NCBI GenBank assembly: GCA_030615865.1
Contig: JAUWYK010000011.1
Location: 1 to 31,403 of the forward strand
DNA from: Dehalococcoidia bacterium
GTDB lineage: Bacteria; Chloroflexota; Dehalococcoidia; Dehalococcoidales; JAUWYK01
DNA length: 31,403 nt
Direction of reading: 5' to 3'
Shown here in pieces: positions 23,023-30,898 of the stretch. The translations under genes and the position numbers were made by a program. Below the pieces are notes generated by a model. It had not been told where the DNA came from, did not search any database, and saw only the letters and a program-made list of their open reading frames with translations. Each line of letters opens with the position of its first letter. The first letter of the stretch is position 1.

Positions 23023-23778
23023 ATGAGACCGCTTCAAACTGATTTAACCATCTTCGAGAAATTTAAGTTTGAGAAGCCACCTGTAGGTGTCAAGTTCGAG
23101 CTCTTTAAACCAGAAGGAATAGAGCAGCTAGACAAAAAACTGGCTGCCTGCGAAATGATCAAAGAAGCACAGCAAAGAGGAACCCCGTTTTACTTCACTG
23201 TAGAGAATGAGGATTGCTTCGGAAAAGTACCACTGGGATGGGAGGACATGCCCCCATGGGGCGAAGGCGGACACTTGGGAGTTAAATTCGAAATCTATCA
23301 GGAGGCGCGGGCTAACGCTAGAATCTATCAATACCTCCCCAAATTTCCGAGGAATACGGTTAACTATATCGCTATGTCCCCATTAGACAAACTGACCTTC
23401 GAGCCAGACCTCTTGATTCTTATGGCCACTCCCAGCCAGGCAGAAATTGTAATGAGGGCAATGGCCTATTCCACCGGTGAGATATATGAGAGCAAGCACG
23501 CAGGTGTATTGGGATGCGCCTGGATGTTCGTTTATCCATATCAAAGCGGCAAAATCAATTTCATGGTTACCGGGCTGACCTTTGGCGGGAAAGCACATGA
23601 GGTATTCCCTGAGGGATGGATATTGATATTTATCCCTCATGATTGGCTGCCGATTATAGCGCAGAACCTGAAGGAAATGAAATGGATTCTTCCGTCATAC
23701 ACAGATGGTAAGGAAAAGTTTCTAAAACGGAAAGAGGGCTACATTATGGAACTAGTCCAAAAATCCCAGAATCCCTAA
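23023..23778 (+). CDS. DUF169 (COG2043) protein, second copy
   Basis: A 251-residue paralogue of the protein at 4799-5551, similar over its whole length. Conserved are DLTIFEKFKFEKPPVG, cysteines 43, 65 and 165, the SPLDKLTFEPDLL strand, the ATPSQAEI turn, GCAWMFVYPYQSG and the PEGW/IPHDWLP region. No signal peptide or membrane segment is present. AAAGGAGG lies shortly before the ATG. The 114-base gap after livM contains a weak promoter-like pair (TTGCCA, 16 bases, TATTAA, about 22967-22994), so partly independent expression is possible. Function unknown; association with a Liv-type transporter occurs for both copies, which suggests it handles the same ligand or a sensor task. Confidence -1.
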   Translation: MRPLQTDLTIFEKFKFEKPPVGVKFELFKPEGIEQLDKKLAACEMIKEAQQRGTPFYFTVENEDCFGKVPLGWEDMPPWGEGGHLGVKFEIYQEARANARIYQYLPKFPRNTVNYIAMSPLDKLTFEPDLLILMATPSQAEIVMRAMAYSTGEIYESKHAGVLGCAWMFVYPYQSGKINFMVTGLTFGGKAHEVFPEGWILIFIPHDWLPIIAQNLKEMKWILPSYTDGKEKFLKRKEGYIMELVQKSQNP

Positions 23779-23863
23779 ATTTAGGCAGAATAATTACCTA
23801 AAACTGTTTATGATGTTTTAAAAATTTATTTCTGCCATAATAGCAGGAAAGGAGGGGTGGAAA

Positions 23864-24181
23864 ATGTTAGCCATAATATGTACATTCGAAGTGAAGGATG
23901 AAGTAAAGAAGCAGTTAGCCGATATCGAAGCTGCCAAGAAGCATATTGCCCAAGTAATTGAAGGCTGCAAGAAAGTTCCCGGCATGAAGCAGAAATACTT
24001 CATTATGAACCCCAAAACATATGGGCAGGGTGCTATGCTGATTTTCGACACACAGGAGAATTGGGAAGCATATCGAAAGTCGGATCTCTTTAAAACAACC
24101 GTGCTTGATATTTGCCAAGGAGAACCTAAAATAGAAATATACATCCATACTGCTAATTTGAAAGACGGGGTGCTCCTCTAA
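23864..24181 (+). CDS. Small ABM/YdhR-like dimeric barrel protein
   Basis: A 105-residue protein with the pattern of an antibiotic-biosynthesis-monooxygenase-like ferredoxin fold: a first strand LAIICTFEVKD, a helix with VIEGCKKVPGMKQKYF, and GAMLIFDTQENWEAYRKSDLF. Such proteins form dimeric alpha/beta barrels. Only some are monooxygenases; many bind or isomerise small hydrophobic compounds. An oxygen-dependent role would be odd in an anaerobe. GGAGGGG precedes the ATG. It sits between the DUF169 gene and the Fe-S protein. The family call is tentative because it rests on pattern only. Confidence -1.
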   Translation: MLAIICTFEVKDEVKKQLADIEAAKKHIAQVIEGCKKVPGMKQKYFIMNPKTYGQGAMLIFDTQENWEAYRKSDLFKTTVLDICQGEPKIEIYIHTANLKDGVLL

Positions 24182-24220
24182 GCTCAAGAAGTATTGATTA
24201 CATGCTGTTATACTTCGGCG

Positions 24221-24255
24221 ACGGTATTACCTAGTCTTGCACCGGGTAATACCGT
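24221..24255 (+). terminator. 11-bp perfect hairpin upstream of the HdrD-like gene
   Basis: ACGGTATTACC (24221-24231) and GGTAATACCGT (24245-24255) pair perfectly around a 13-base loop. No long U run follows, so it may be an attenuator or processing site. A second possible stem (CCCAG/CTGGG, 24259-24301) follows at once. Confidence -1.
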
Positions 24256-24350
24256 AATCCCAGTTGTCCTATTTACCCAGGTAGAGATAATCCTCACTGG
24301 GTGGAACTTGAGAAGAGGAACAAAAAGTTATTATTGAAAGGAGACGAACG

Positions 24351-25634
24351 GTGCCCGAGCGAAAGTACTCTTCACTCGAGGAAAATTATAAAGATGTCGT
24401 CCGTCAGACTGTCGAAGACTGTATTCTCTGTGAGGACTGTGTTAGGGATTGCCCGATGTTTCCGCTGACGCCACTAAAGGATAAAGCCCCCGAGGAGATC
24501 ATGCAAAAAATGATAGATTTCTTAAAAGACGGGGCTTTATCGGAGGAAGTTTACCTGAAGGCTTTCAGCTGTGCTGGATGTGGATATTGTTCCGATTCTT
24601 GCCCTCAAGGAATTGATCCCCTGCTGCTCCATGAGGCAGTCAAAATTGAGCTGCTTAAACATGGAGAAAAACCGCCCGAAGCGATGAACTTTGTTGTTCC
24701 CGGGCAAAGAATGAATTTATATGAAATTCTTTCTGCTCTTCAAACGAAACCTTCCGAGGTAAGATGGTTAAAAAGATTACCTTCCCGACCGGAAAGAACG
24801 GAAAATGTGGTGTTTCTGGGATGTTCTCCTCCGGCGCTCCCGCACAATATATTTGCTTTTTTAGATGTCCTCGAAAGAATGGGGATTAATTCTGTTACCC
24901 TGGCGGGAGGGGAACTCTGCTGTGGCACCAGTTTTTGTCCTGCGGCCGGTAAGGTTAGGGAGTCAGAAGAGAAGGCCCGGGAGTTGGTCGCCAGCATGAA
25001 AGCCTTTTCTCCGGAAAGGGTCATCCTTGTCTGTACCGGTTGTTATCGTCAGTTTACGGAGTTCTTTCCCAGTTTTCTTGAGGTGGATTTTGAGGTTCAA
25101 TTTTATACTCAGTTCTTAAGCGAAAACCTGGAGAAAATAAACTTTACCAAACCTTTGGCAAAAACGGTAACCTTGCATGAGTCCTGCATGACTCAGCGCA
25201 CCAAAGCAACTGACTCGGCAAGAAAACTTCTGGAGGCTATTCCGGGATTGAAGCTGGTGGAAAAGGAACAAAACCTCTGCTGTGGGGGAATAGCCAACAT
25301 GACCTATCCTCCAATGGGTCAAAAGTTGGGACAAATTATGGTAGAGGAGATCTTAAAAGCTGGAGCCGATTATATCGCGAATACGTGTCCATTCTGCGCC
25401 TTGGCCTTCTATCCGTACTTAAGGCAACATGCCTTTAAGGTGAAAGATATTGCCACCTTAATCAACGAGTCCATGGGAGGCAAGGAATACGAGAATAAAT
25501 TGGACAAATACTGGAGATGTAAAAGCGTTGATGAGATAATAGAAAAATCGAGAGAGAATTTTGAGGCAAATGGTTACAGGGAAGAAGAAATGAGGCAAAT
25601 ACTCCCCCTTCTTTTCGCTTTTTCTGATTCGTAA
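24351..25634 (+). CDS. HdrD/GlpC-like Fe-S oxidoreductase
   Basis: A 427-residue cytosolic or membrane-associated electron-transfer protein. Two ferredoxin motifs bind [4Fe-4S] clusters: C24-x2-C27-x2-C30-x3-C34 and C74-x2-C77-x2-C80-x3-C84, both ending in Cys-Pro. Two cysteine-rich CCG-type domains follow, with GELCCGTSFCP plus VCTGCYRQF, and HESCMTQR, NLCCGGIANM plus TCPFC. This is the layout of heterodisulfide reductase subunit D and of GlpC/LutA-type subunits. GTG at 24351 has AAAGGAG 8 bases ahead. The two acyl-CoA-dehydrogenase genes downstream suggest it accepts electrons from a flavoprotein and passes them to quinone or another carrier. No membrane HdrE-like partner and no ETF genes are present here. 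Confidence -1.
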   Translation: MPERKYSSLEENYKDVVRQTVEDCILCEDCVRDCPMFPLTPLKDKAPEEIMQKMIDFLKDGALSEEVYLKAFSCAGCGYCSDSCPQGIDPLLLHEAVKIELLKHGEKPPEAMNFVVPGQRMNLYEILSALQTKPSEVRWLKRLPSRPERTENVVFLGCSPPALPHNIFAFLDVLERMGINSVTLAGGELCCGTSFCPAAGKVRESEEKARELVASMKAFSPERVILVCTGCYRQFTEFFPSFLEVDFEVQFYTQFLSENLEKINFTKPLAKTVTLHESCMTQRTKATDSARKLLEAIPGLKLVEKEQNLCCGGIANMTYPPMGQKLGQIMVEEILKAGADYIANTCPFCALAFYPYLRQHAFKVKDIATLINESMGGKEYENKLDKYWRCKSVDEIIEKSRENFEANGYREEEMRQILPLLFAFSDS

Positions 25635-25715
25635 GGATGGCTCCAGTGAGGGATAATCTCGGGGAAATGTCAGCTTTTTGATATGCTACCAAATCTTAAG
25701 AAAGGGGTGACAAAA

Positions 25716-26024
25716 ATGGCAAAGCGAATCATTCTTTACAATCTGGCGGAGCACGTGACTGATGAGGAATTCAAAGATTACGTTACCAAGGAAAAAGGGG
25801 CTCTAATTGAGAGCCTTCCGTCCGTCAAGAAATACGAACTGGTGAGGATAATGGGAGCGGCGGCGGGGAAGATTCCTTATAAATATGTAGGCATTGTGCA
25901 TTTGGACAGCCTGGATGAATTCGAAGAGAAGGCTGCCCCAATGCAGAAGTACCAGGATTTTTTGAAGAAATTTATGCCGATGGTAACTGACCTTCAAATC
26001 CTGTCTGGGGAAGAGATTTATTAA
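25716..26024 (+). CDS. Small EthD/REDY-like dimeric barrel protein
   Basis: A 102-residue protein starting at MAKRIILYNL (ATG 25716, with AAAGGGGTG ahead; a longer start at 25683 has no ribosome site and adds a poor N-terminus). The order RIILYNLAEHVTDEEFKDYV, SLPSVKKYELVRI, YVGIVHLDSLDEFEE fits an EthD-like ferredoxin fold that dimerises to a barrel. It is a second small barrel protein in this operon, with the Fe-S protein between them, but the two are not evidently recent copies. Role unknown; the family assignment is by pattern and uncertain. Confidence -1.
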   Translation: MAKRIILYNLAEHVTDEEFKDYVTKEKGALIESLPSVKKYELVRIMGAAAGKIPYKYVGIVHLDSLDEFEEKAAPMQKYQDFLKKFMPMVTDLQILSGEEIY

Positions 26025-26102
26025 TCTTTAAAAGGCTAAGACTTTCTAGCCGCAACGGTAATGGATGTAACGGGCTGAAAAAGGATTGGGAAAGGAGCCC
26101 CC

Positions 26103-27311
26103 ATGAATTTAGAGCATTTATTAACTGATGAGGATCGCCAGATCCGGGAGACAGTAAGGGATTTTACCAAGAAAGAAATAATCCCCAATGCCAAGAAACT
26201 GGAAGCCGACTATAGCCTGGTTGAGGAAGTCCATCAAAAGCTTGTTGACATTGGAATTCAATCGGCGGGGTACCCTGCCGAGTATGGTGGGGGAGATGGC
26301 TCCAACACTGCCCTGGGCATTATCTGTGAGGAGTTAGCCAAAGGTGACGGGGGGATAAGCCTATCGGCAGGTATCAATTGGGGCATTATTCTTAAACCGG
26401 CAATAGTAGTCAAAAACAAGGCAGTTATGGATAGGTTCATCCCGAGTTTTTGCAGTGGCAAGTTAGCCTATGCCTGCCTTTCCATGACCGATGAGGCGGG
26501 AGGGGCTGATTCAGAAAACCCTCTGCTTGCGGGTGCCGGGATTAAGACCACAGCCAAGCTTGAAGGCGATGAATATGTCATAAACGGCAGCAAGGCCTGG
26601 CCGACTCATAGCGGGATAGCTGAGTGCTATTTGACCGTCTGCACCACTGACCCCAATGCGGGAGACGAAGGTGTTGCCCTGATTTATGTTCCCAAGGACA
26701 CACCAGGGCTGACATTTGGTAAGCCGGAAAAGAAGATGTTATTCAAAACATCAATAAATAGTTCGATACATTACGATAATGTTCGAGTGCCCAAGGAATT
26801 TCGGCTTGCCGGTCCTGGTATGGATGCTAATATTTACCATTTCCTCGAATCGGGAACTGGCTGGCATTCATCAACCATGGCCTTAGGCATTGCCGAGCGT
26901 GCTTTTGAGATAGTGCTGGATTATACCGGAACTCGCCTGGGAGGATTTAAGCCAGTAAGGCAGCACAGCATGGTAGCCGGGATAATTGCCGATATGGCGA
27001 TTGGACTAGATATGATGAGGGCGAGTGTCTATAACCTGAGTTGCATGATGGATCATCTTGACATATATGGTCCGCCGTGGTCACCGGTGTTTATATCCAA
27101 GGCAGCCGCCACCAAGGTCTTTGCCGGAGACATGGCGGTGGAAATAGTGAACAAAGGTGCCGAGCTATTAGGCTCAATGGCGATTTCCGAGGACTTCCCC
27201 TATGAGAAGTGCCTGAGGGATGCCAAGGCAACCCAGCTCTGGCTGGGGGGACAACAAATCTGCCGCTATCGCGTTGCCAGGGGTTATTATGATTTGAAGA
27301 ACTGGGCTTAA
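26103..27311 (+). CDS. Acyl-CoA-dehydrogenase-family protein, catalytic Glu replaced (copy 1)
   Basis: A 402-residue protein of the acyl-CoA dehydrogenase fold: N-terminal helical domain (DEDRQIRETVRDFTKKEIIP), middle beta domain (CLSMTDEAGGADSENP, YVINGSKAWPTHSGIAECYL, VRVPKEF) and C-terminal helical domain with LGIAERAFEIVLDYTGTRLGG. FAD-binding regions look intact. In the motif that normally reads YEGTxxIxR, this protein has WLGGQQICR, so Leu381 takes the place of the catalytic Glu. The alternative Glu position used by isovaleryl-CoA dehydrogenase also appears to be lost (Thr in GTGWHSS). It may need a partner subunit, use another base, or catalyse a different reaction. AAAGGAG precedes the ATG. 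The second copy follows after 42 bases, so a heteromer is plausible. Confidence -1.
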   Translation: MNLEHLLTDEDRQIRETVRDFTKKEIIPNAKKLEADYSLVEEVHQKLVDIGIQSAGYPAEYGGGDGSNTALGIICEELAKGDGGISLSAGINWGIILKPAIVVKNKAVMDRFIPSFCSGKLAYACLSMTDEAGGADSENPLLAGAGIKTTAKLEGDEYVINGSKAWPTHSGIAECYLTVCTTDPNAGDEGVALIYVPKDTPGLTFGKPEKKMLFKTSINSSIHYDNVRVPKEFRLAGPGMDANIYHFLESGTGWHSSTMALGIAERAFEIVLDYTGTRLGGFKPVRQHSMVAGIIADMAIGLDMMRASVYNLSCMMDHLDIYGPPWSPVFISKAAATKVFAGDMAVEIVNKGAELLGSMAISEDFPYEKCLRDAKATQLWLGGQQICRYRVARGYYDLKNWA

Positions 27312-27353
27312 GTCATTGCTTGACAAAAATTATAAATTCAAAGGAGGGAATCA

Positions 27354-28664
27354 ATGTTAGACCAGACCAGTCAATGGTACAAGTTACAATACCCGGAGTG
27401 CTTCGTTAATGAAGAGGAGCGAATGCTACAGAAGACGCTGGCCGATTTTACTGACAAGGAGATTATGCCGGTTCGGGACAAAATCGACGATGATGTCACC
27501 CATGAAAAAATAATCAACCCCATCCTGAAGAAGTTACAGGTAGACCTTGGCTGCCAGAAAAACGCCATACCCAAAGATTACGGGGGGAACCAGTTGTCCA
27601 TAGTCGGGTGTGCCCTGAAGCAGGAGCAGATAGCGCGCGGCGACTACGGCATAAGTATGCATAGCGCCGTCACCGAATGGGTGTGGGTACCGGTTCTGCT
27701 AGCTTATCTGGCACCCTTTTCTCCAGCGGCGAAGGCATGGGCCAAAGCGGTGCTTGATGAATTTGCCCCCAAGTTCACGGGCAATGAGCTAGGTGTTGGC
27801 TGTTTCAATATGAGTGAAACCGAGTCTGCCTGTGATATTGAGAATTCACTGAATGAGGGCAGAACGATAAAGGTAAGGGCTAAACTTGAAGGTAACGAAT
27901 GGGTGATAAACGGTAATAAGTTCTGGGCATCTAATGCTGGAATTGCTGACCTCAACTGTGTGGTCTGCAACATGGACCCGAAGCTGGGGATAGATGCCTT
28001 TACTCTGGTTTATGTTCCCGAGCCCTGGCCCGGTGTCTCTCATGGTAAGTTTGAGGTCAAATGCGGCATGCAGGCCGACCGAAACACCTCTACCTATTTC
28101 GACAATGTCAGGGTACCCAAGGAGTGGGGACTGCAGGGACCTGAAGCCTGGGCTGTCTTCAAGAATACCCTAGCTGCCCCCATGCCTCTGAACTCGGCAC
28201 ATGCCGTAGGTATTCTACAGGGGGCATTTGACGTCCTTCTTGAGTATACAGGAGAGAGGGTAGCCGGTGGCAAACCAATCAGACAGCACCTTTCATCGGC
28301 TACCATTTTGGGCGAGATGGCTTCGGTAATCACTGTGGGCAGAGCCGCTTTTCTGGAACTGGCTCATCAGTATGACCATATGGAGATTTATGGTGGCTGG
28401 GACACCGAGAGTATGATGGCTAAAGGACACGCGGTGCATGTGTTTATTACCACGAAGCTGCCAGAACTGATTCTGAAGGGGATGGAGCTCATGGGTTCCT
28501 ATGGTTATGTCCGTGAAAACCACTACGAGAAATATTACCGTGACGCGGCCGTAGCGAAACTGGTTTTAGCTGGTGTGCAGTATGGCTACTTTGCCACCTG
28601 CCGGCAATTTTATGACCTAGACTACTCTTCGTTTGGGCCGGGAAAGCTTCAAAAGCCAGCTTGA
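27354..28664 (+). CDS. Acyl-CoA-dehydrogenase-family protein, catalytic Glu replaced (copy 2)
   Basis: A 436-residue protein with the same fold as its neighbour: EEERMLQKTLADFTDKEIMP, GVGCFNMSETESACDIENS, EWVINGNKFWASNAGIADLN, VRVPKEWG and AVGILQGAFDVLLEYTGERVAGGKPIRQH. It has insertions in the N-terminal and central parts and a short C-terminal extension ending in KLQKPA. The YEGT position reads VLAG, with Leu405 where Glu is expected, the same loss as in copy 1. AAAGGAGG lies 6 bases ahead of the ATG. It is the last gene of the plus-strand block; a terminator overlaps its stop. The acyl-CoA substrate is unknown. Confidence -1.
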   Translation: MLDQTSQWYKLQYPECFVNEEERMLQKTLADFTDKEIMPVRDKIDDDVTHEKIINPILKKLQVDLGCQKNAIPKDYGGNQLSIVGCALKQEQIARGDYGISMHSAVTEWVWVPVLLAYLAPFSPAAKAWAKAVLDEFAPKFTGNELGVGCFNMSETESACDIENSLNEGRTIKVRAKLEGNEWVINGNKFWASNAGIADLNCVVCNMDPKLGIDAFTLVYVPEPWPGVSHGKFEVKCGMQADRNTSTYFDNVRVPKEWGLQGPEAWAVFKNTLAAPMPLNSAHAVGILQGAFDVLLEYTGERVAGGKPIRQHLSSATILGEMASVITVGRAAFLELAHQYDHMEIYGGWDTESMMAKGHAVHVFITTKLPELILKGMELMGSYGYVRENHYEKYYRDAAVAKLVLAGVQYGYFATCRQFYDLDYSSFGPGKLQKPA

Positions 28665-28676
28665 GGCCTGCTTTTT
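28651..28676 (+). terminator. Intrinsic terminator at the end of the plus-strand operon
   Basis: AAAAG-C-CAG (28651-28659, one bulged C) pairs with CTG-CTTTT (28668-28675), and the U-rich tail follows. It overlaps the last codons of the second acyl-CoA-dehydrogenase-like gene. Confidence -1.
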
Positions 28677-28779
28677 CATGACATCATAAGAGACTTTTGT
28701 GCGATCGGGAAGTGTAAGCTTGGCTCTAATTTAAGCAGCCAATAGTACCGGCGTGAATCCGTGTGCAAATTGTCTTCTT

Positions 28780-28995
28780 CTAAGGCCAGAGTTCCTGAGC
28801 CACATCTTCCATCTGCAAGTTGACAAGCTCCCCTATTCTGAGTCCGGTATCAAGTAGAAGCATGAAAATAGTCCCATTCCTGGCTTGAGAATGATTATTG
28901 TGGCTTAACGTATCGAGTATAGCGATAATTTCCGGGTCTGAGAGTGTAGATACTACCTTCCTGACAAGCTTTGGTGGTGTCAGGGGTAAAGTTGG
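28780..28995 (-). pseudogene. Tyrosine recombinase (XerC/D-type integrase) remnant
   Basis: An open stretch of 71 codons on the minus strand, lying between a TAA just after the dctM stop and a TAG at 28780, without a start codon. It reads like the beginning of an integrase catalytic domain: PKLVRKVVSTLSDPEIIAIL, then RNGTIFMLLLDTGLRIGEL, which holds the first catalytic Arg in TGLR. The N-terminal SAM-like domain and the later HxxR, H/W and Tyr motifs are missing, so it cannot be active. The 337-base gap 28665-29001 otherwise holds only the terminator at its left edge; 28683-28779 shows nothing I recognise. It marks a past integration or deletion at this site. Confidence -1.
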
Positions 28996-29001
28996 TTAGT
29001 C

Positions 29002-30306
29002 CTAATAGCGGATAAAGCCAGGTAAAAAGGTGGCAATCTGGGGGAAAGCCATCAGTATAATGGTACAAATAATCAATGCAATAAGGAAGGGGAATATCCC
29101 CTTAAAGATTTTCTCAATGGGTACATCTGGAACAATCCCCTTAATCACAAATACATTTACCCCTACCGGCGGTGTGATTACCCCCATCTCGCCTACTAGC
29201 ACAACTATCACCCCAAACCATATCAGGTCAACGTTGAGGGAGATAAGTACCGGGTAGAGGATGGGGATGAGGAGCACGATTAGAGCCATAGCATCCATAA
29301 AGAAGCCACCTATGAAAAATATGAAGGCCATGATCCCAACAATACCCATTGTCGGTAGAGGCAGCCCCCCTAGCCAGTCAGCCAACACGAAAGGTATCCT
29401 GGATATAGCCATGAAGTGACCAAAGATTATCGCCCCGGCAACAATGAATATAACCATACAGGATGTTCGCAAGGCATCCTTAGTAGCCTCAAAAAGTTTT
29501 CGCCAGCTAAGCTCACGCCTGGCTAGGCCGATGACCAGAGCCCCGACGGCTCCAATCGCCCCGGCCTTAGTAGGGCTGAACCAGCCGAGAAATAGCCCCC
29601 CGATGACCAGACCGAATAAAACTACGGCCTCAATAACTCCGGTAAGCGACTTTGCCTTCTTCCTCCAGCTGGTTGGGGCTCCAGGGGGACCGAGGGCGGG
29701 ATTGCGCAGGCAAATAATAAAAACCGTTAAGACAAAAAATAGGCTAAGAAGTATCCCCGGCAATAGCCCGGCGATAAAAAGTTCGCCTATGGACTCCTCG
29801 GTAAAAAACCCGTAGATAATGAGGACGGTGCTCGGCGGTATAAGAATGCCCAGCGTGCCGGCGGCAGCAACAGTGCCAGTGGCTAGTGAATCATCGTAGT
29901 TATACCTCTTCATCTCGGGAAGGGCTATCTTACCCATTGTCGCCGCCGTAGCCGTCGACGAACCGCATACGGCCGCAAAACCGGAGCAGCCAAGCACGGT
30001 GGCCATGGTCAGACCGCCGCGGAACTGCCCTACCCAGTTATAGGCCGTGTCATAAAGCCTCCGGCTGATTCCCGCAGCGAAGGCGAAGGAACCCATGAGG
30101 ATAAACATCGGGATAACACTCAACGGGTAAGAGGTAAATTGCTCGAAGATATCTCGGGCTAAAAGACTAAGTGCTGCGCCTGTGGTGGATAAGTAAGCAA
30201 AACCAGCCAGCCCGACTAAGGCCATAGCGAAAGCGACCGGCACTCTAAAAAGAAACAGGAGGAGAAGAACGCCAATGCCAACAATGCCGATGGCCTCCGG
30301 GCTCAT
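29002..30306 (-). CDS. dctM: TRAP transporter large permease DctM
   Basis: A 434-residue inner-membrane protein with about twelve or more hydrophobic segments. Family marks are FRVPVAFAMALVGL at the N-terminus, SVIPMFILMGSFAFAAGIS, the strongly conserved SSTATAATMGKIALPEM region, GTLGILIPPSTVLIIYG and the GVITPPVGVNVFVIKGI segment. It is the transport subunit of a tripartite ATP-independent periplasmic system, driven by an ion gradient. It overlaps dctQ by 4 bases (ATGA), which ensures coupled translation. Full length and apparently intact. The ligand, usually an organic acid, is not evident. The integrase remnant begins right after its stop. Confidence -1.
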   Translation of the reverse strand: MSPEAIGIVGIGVLLLLFLFRVPVAFAMALVGLAGFAYLSTTGAALSLLARDIFEQFTSYPLSVIPMFILMGSFAFAAGISRRLYDTAYNWVGQFRGGLTMATVLGCSGFAAVCGSSTATAATMGKIALPEMKRYNYDDSLATGTVAAAGTLGILIPPSTVLIIYGFFTEESIGELFIAGLLPGILLSLFFVLTVFIICLRNPALGPPGAPTSWRKKAKSLTGVIEAVVLFGLVIGGLFLGWFSPTKAGAIGAVGALVIGLARRELSWRKLFEATKDALRTSCMVIFIVAGAIIFGHFMAISRIPFVLADWLGGLPLPTMGIVGIMAFIFFIGGFFMDAMALIVLLIPILYPVLISLNVDLIWFGVIVVLVGEMGVITPPVGVNVFVIKGIVPDVPIEKIFKGIFPFLIALIICTIILMAFPQIATFLPGFIRY

Positions 30307-30794
30307 CTTTTTACCACCTTGGTTAGTGAGCTAAGAAACTTCTGTAAAAACACCAGACACACCGGGATGCTGGCAAGGGCAATCCCGTAGGCGAAAAGAC
30401 AACGAGGTATGTGAGCGGTGGCGCTCACCTCCCCTGCGGCTTGCATGGAATAACCAAGCACAGAAAGTCGCCAAACAATCAGAACGAAGAGTCCCAATCC
30501 AAGAAGAAGAACAATGCTCTCGGTAACTGCTTGGGCACGCTTGGGCAGCCTGGCGACAAAAAACTCTACCTTGACATGCCGACCAATAATTAAGGTAGCG
30601 GCACAGGCAAAAGCAATGGCCACACTCTGGAAAACCCTAACCCAGTCAATAGTACCAAGGAGAGGCGAATTAAAGACCTTAGTCCCGATAACATCGATGC
30701 AGGTGACCAACATTATCAGCAGCAGCCCAGCAATCCCTATCCACTCAAACCAGCCACTTAACCGACCATTAAACTTTTCAAATTTGTCTAACAC
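30303..30794 (-). CDS. dctQ: TRAP transporter small permease DctQ
   Basis: A 163-residue inner-membrane protein with four hydrophobic segments. The WIGIAGLLLIMLVTCIDVIG start, VRVFQSVAIAFACAATLIIGRHVKVEFF and the third and fourth helices match DctQ. The start is GTG at 30794, with TGGAG 6 bases ahead; the nearby ATG is out of frame. It follows the dctP stop by 104 bases that hold a strong hairpin, and overlaps dctM. Confidence -1.
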   Translation of the reverse strand: MLDKFEKFNGRLSGWFEWIGIAGLLLIMLVTCIDVIGTKVFNSPLLGTIDWVRVFQSVAIAFACAATLIIGRHVKVEFFVARLPKRAQAVTESIVLLLGLGLFVLIVWRLSVLGYSMQAAGEVSATAHIPRCLFAYGIALASIPVCLVFLQKFLSSLTKVVKR

Positions 30795-30818
30795 TGAGCT
30801 CCACTCATCAGTCTTGGC

Positions 30819-30847
30819 GGGTGCGGGGGCTTAAAGCCCCCGCACCC
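30819..30847 (-). other. 12-bp perfect hairpin between dctP and dctQ
   Basis: GGGTGCGGGGGC (30819-30830) and GCCCCCGCACCC (30836-30847) pair perfectly around TTAAA. No U run follows on the minus strand, so it is more likely an mRNA-stabilising or attenuating structure that raises DctP over DctQM than a full terminator. Confidence -1.
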
Positions 30848-30898
30848 AATCATTAGAGGATCTCACCTAGTGAGTCAGCCTGTTCGTTTTATCAAAGT

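Noticed and set aside
28683..28779. Further integrase motifs beyond the remnant
   Set aside because: All three minus-strand frames were read; a FAHGF-like stretch only faintly recalls the HxxR region and is too weak to claim.
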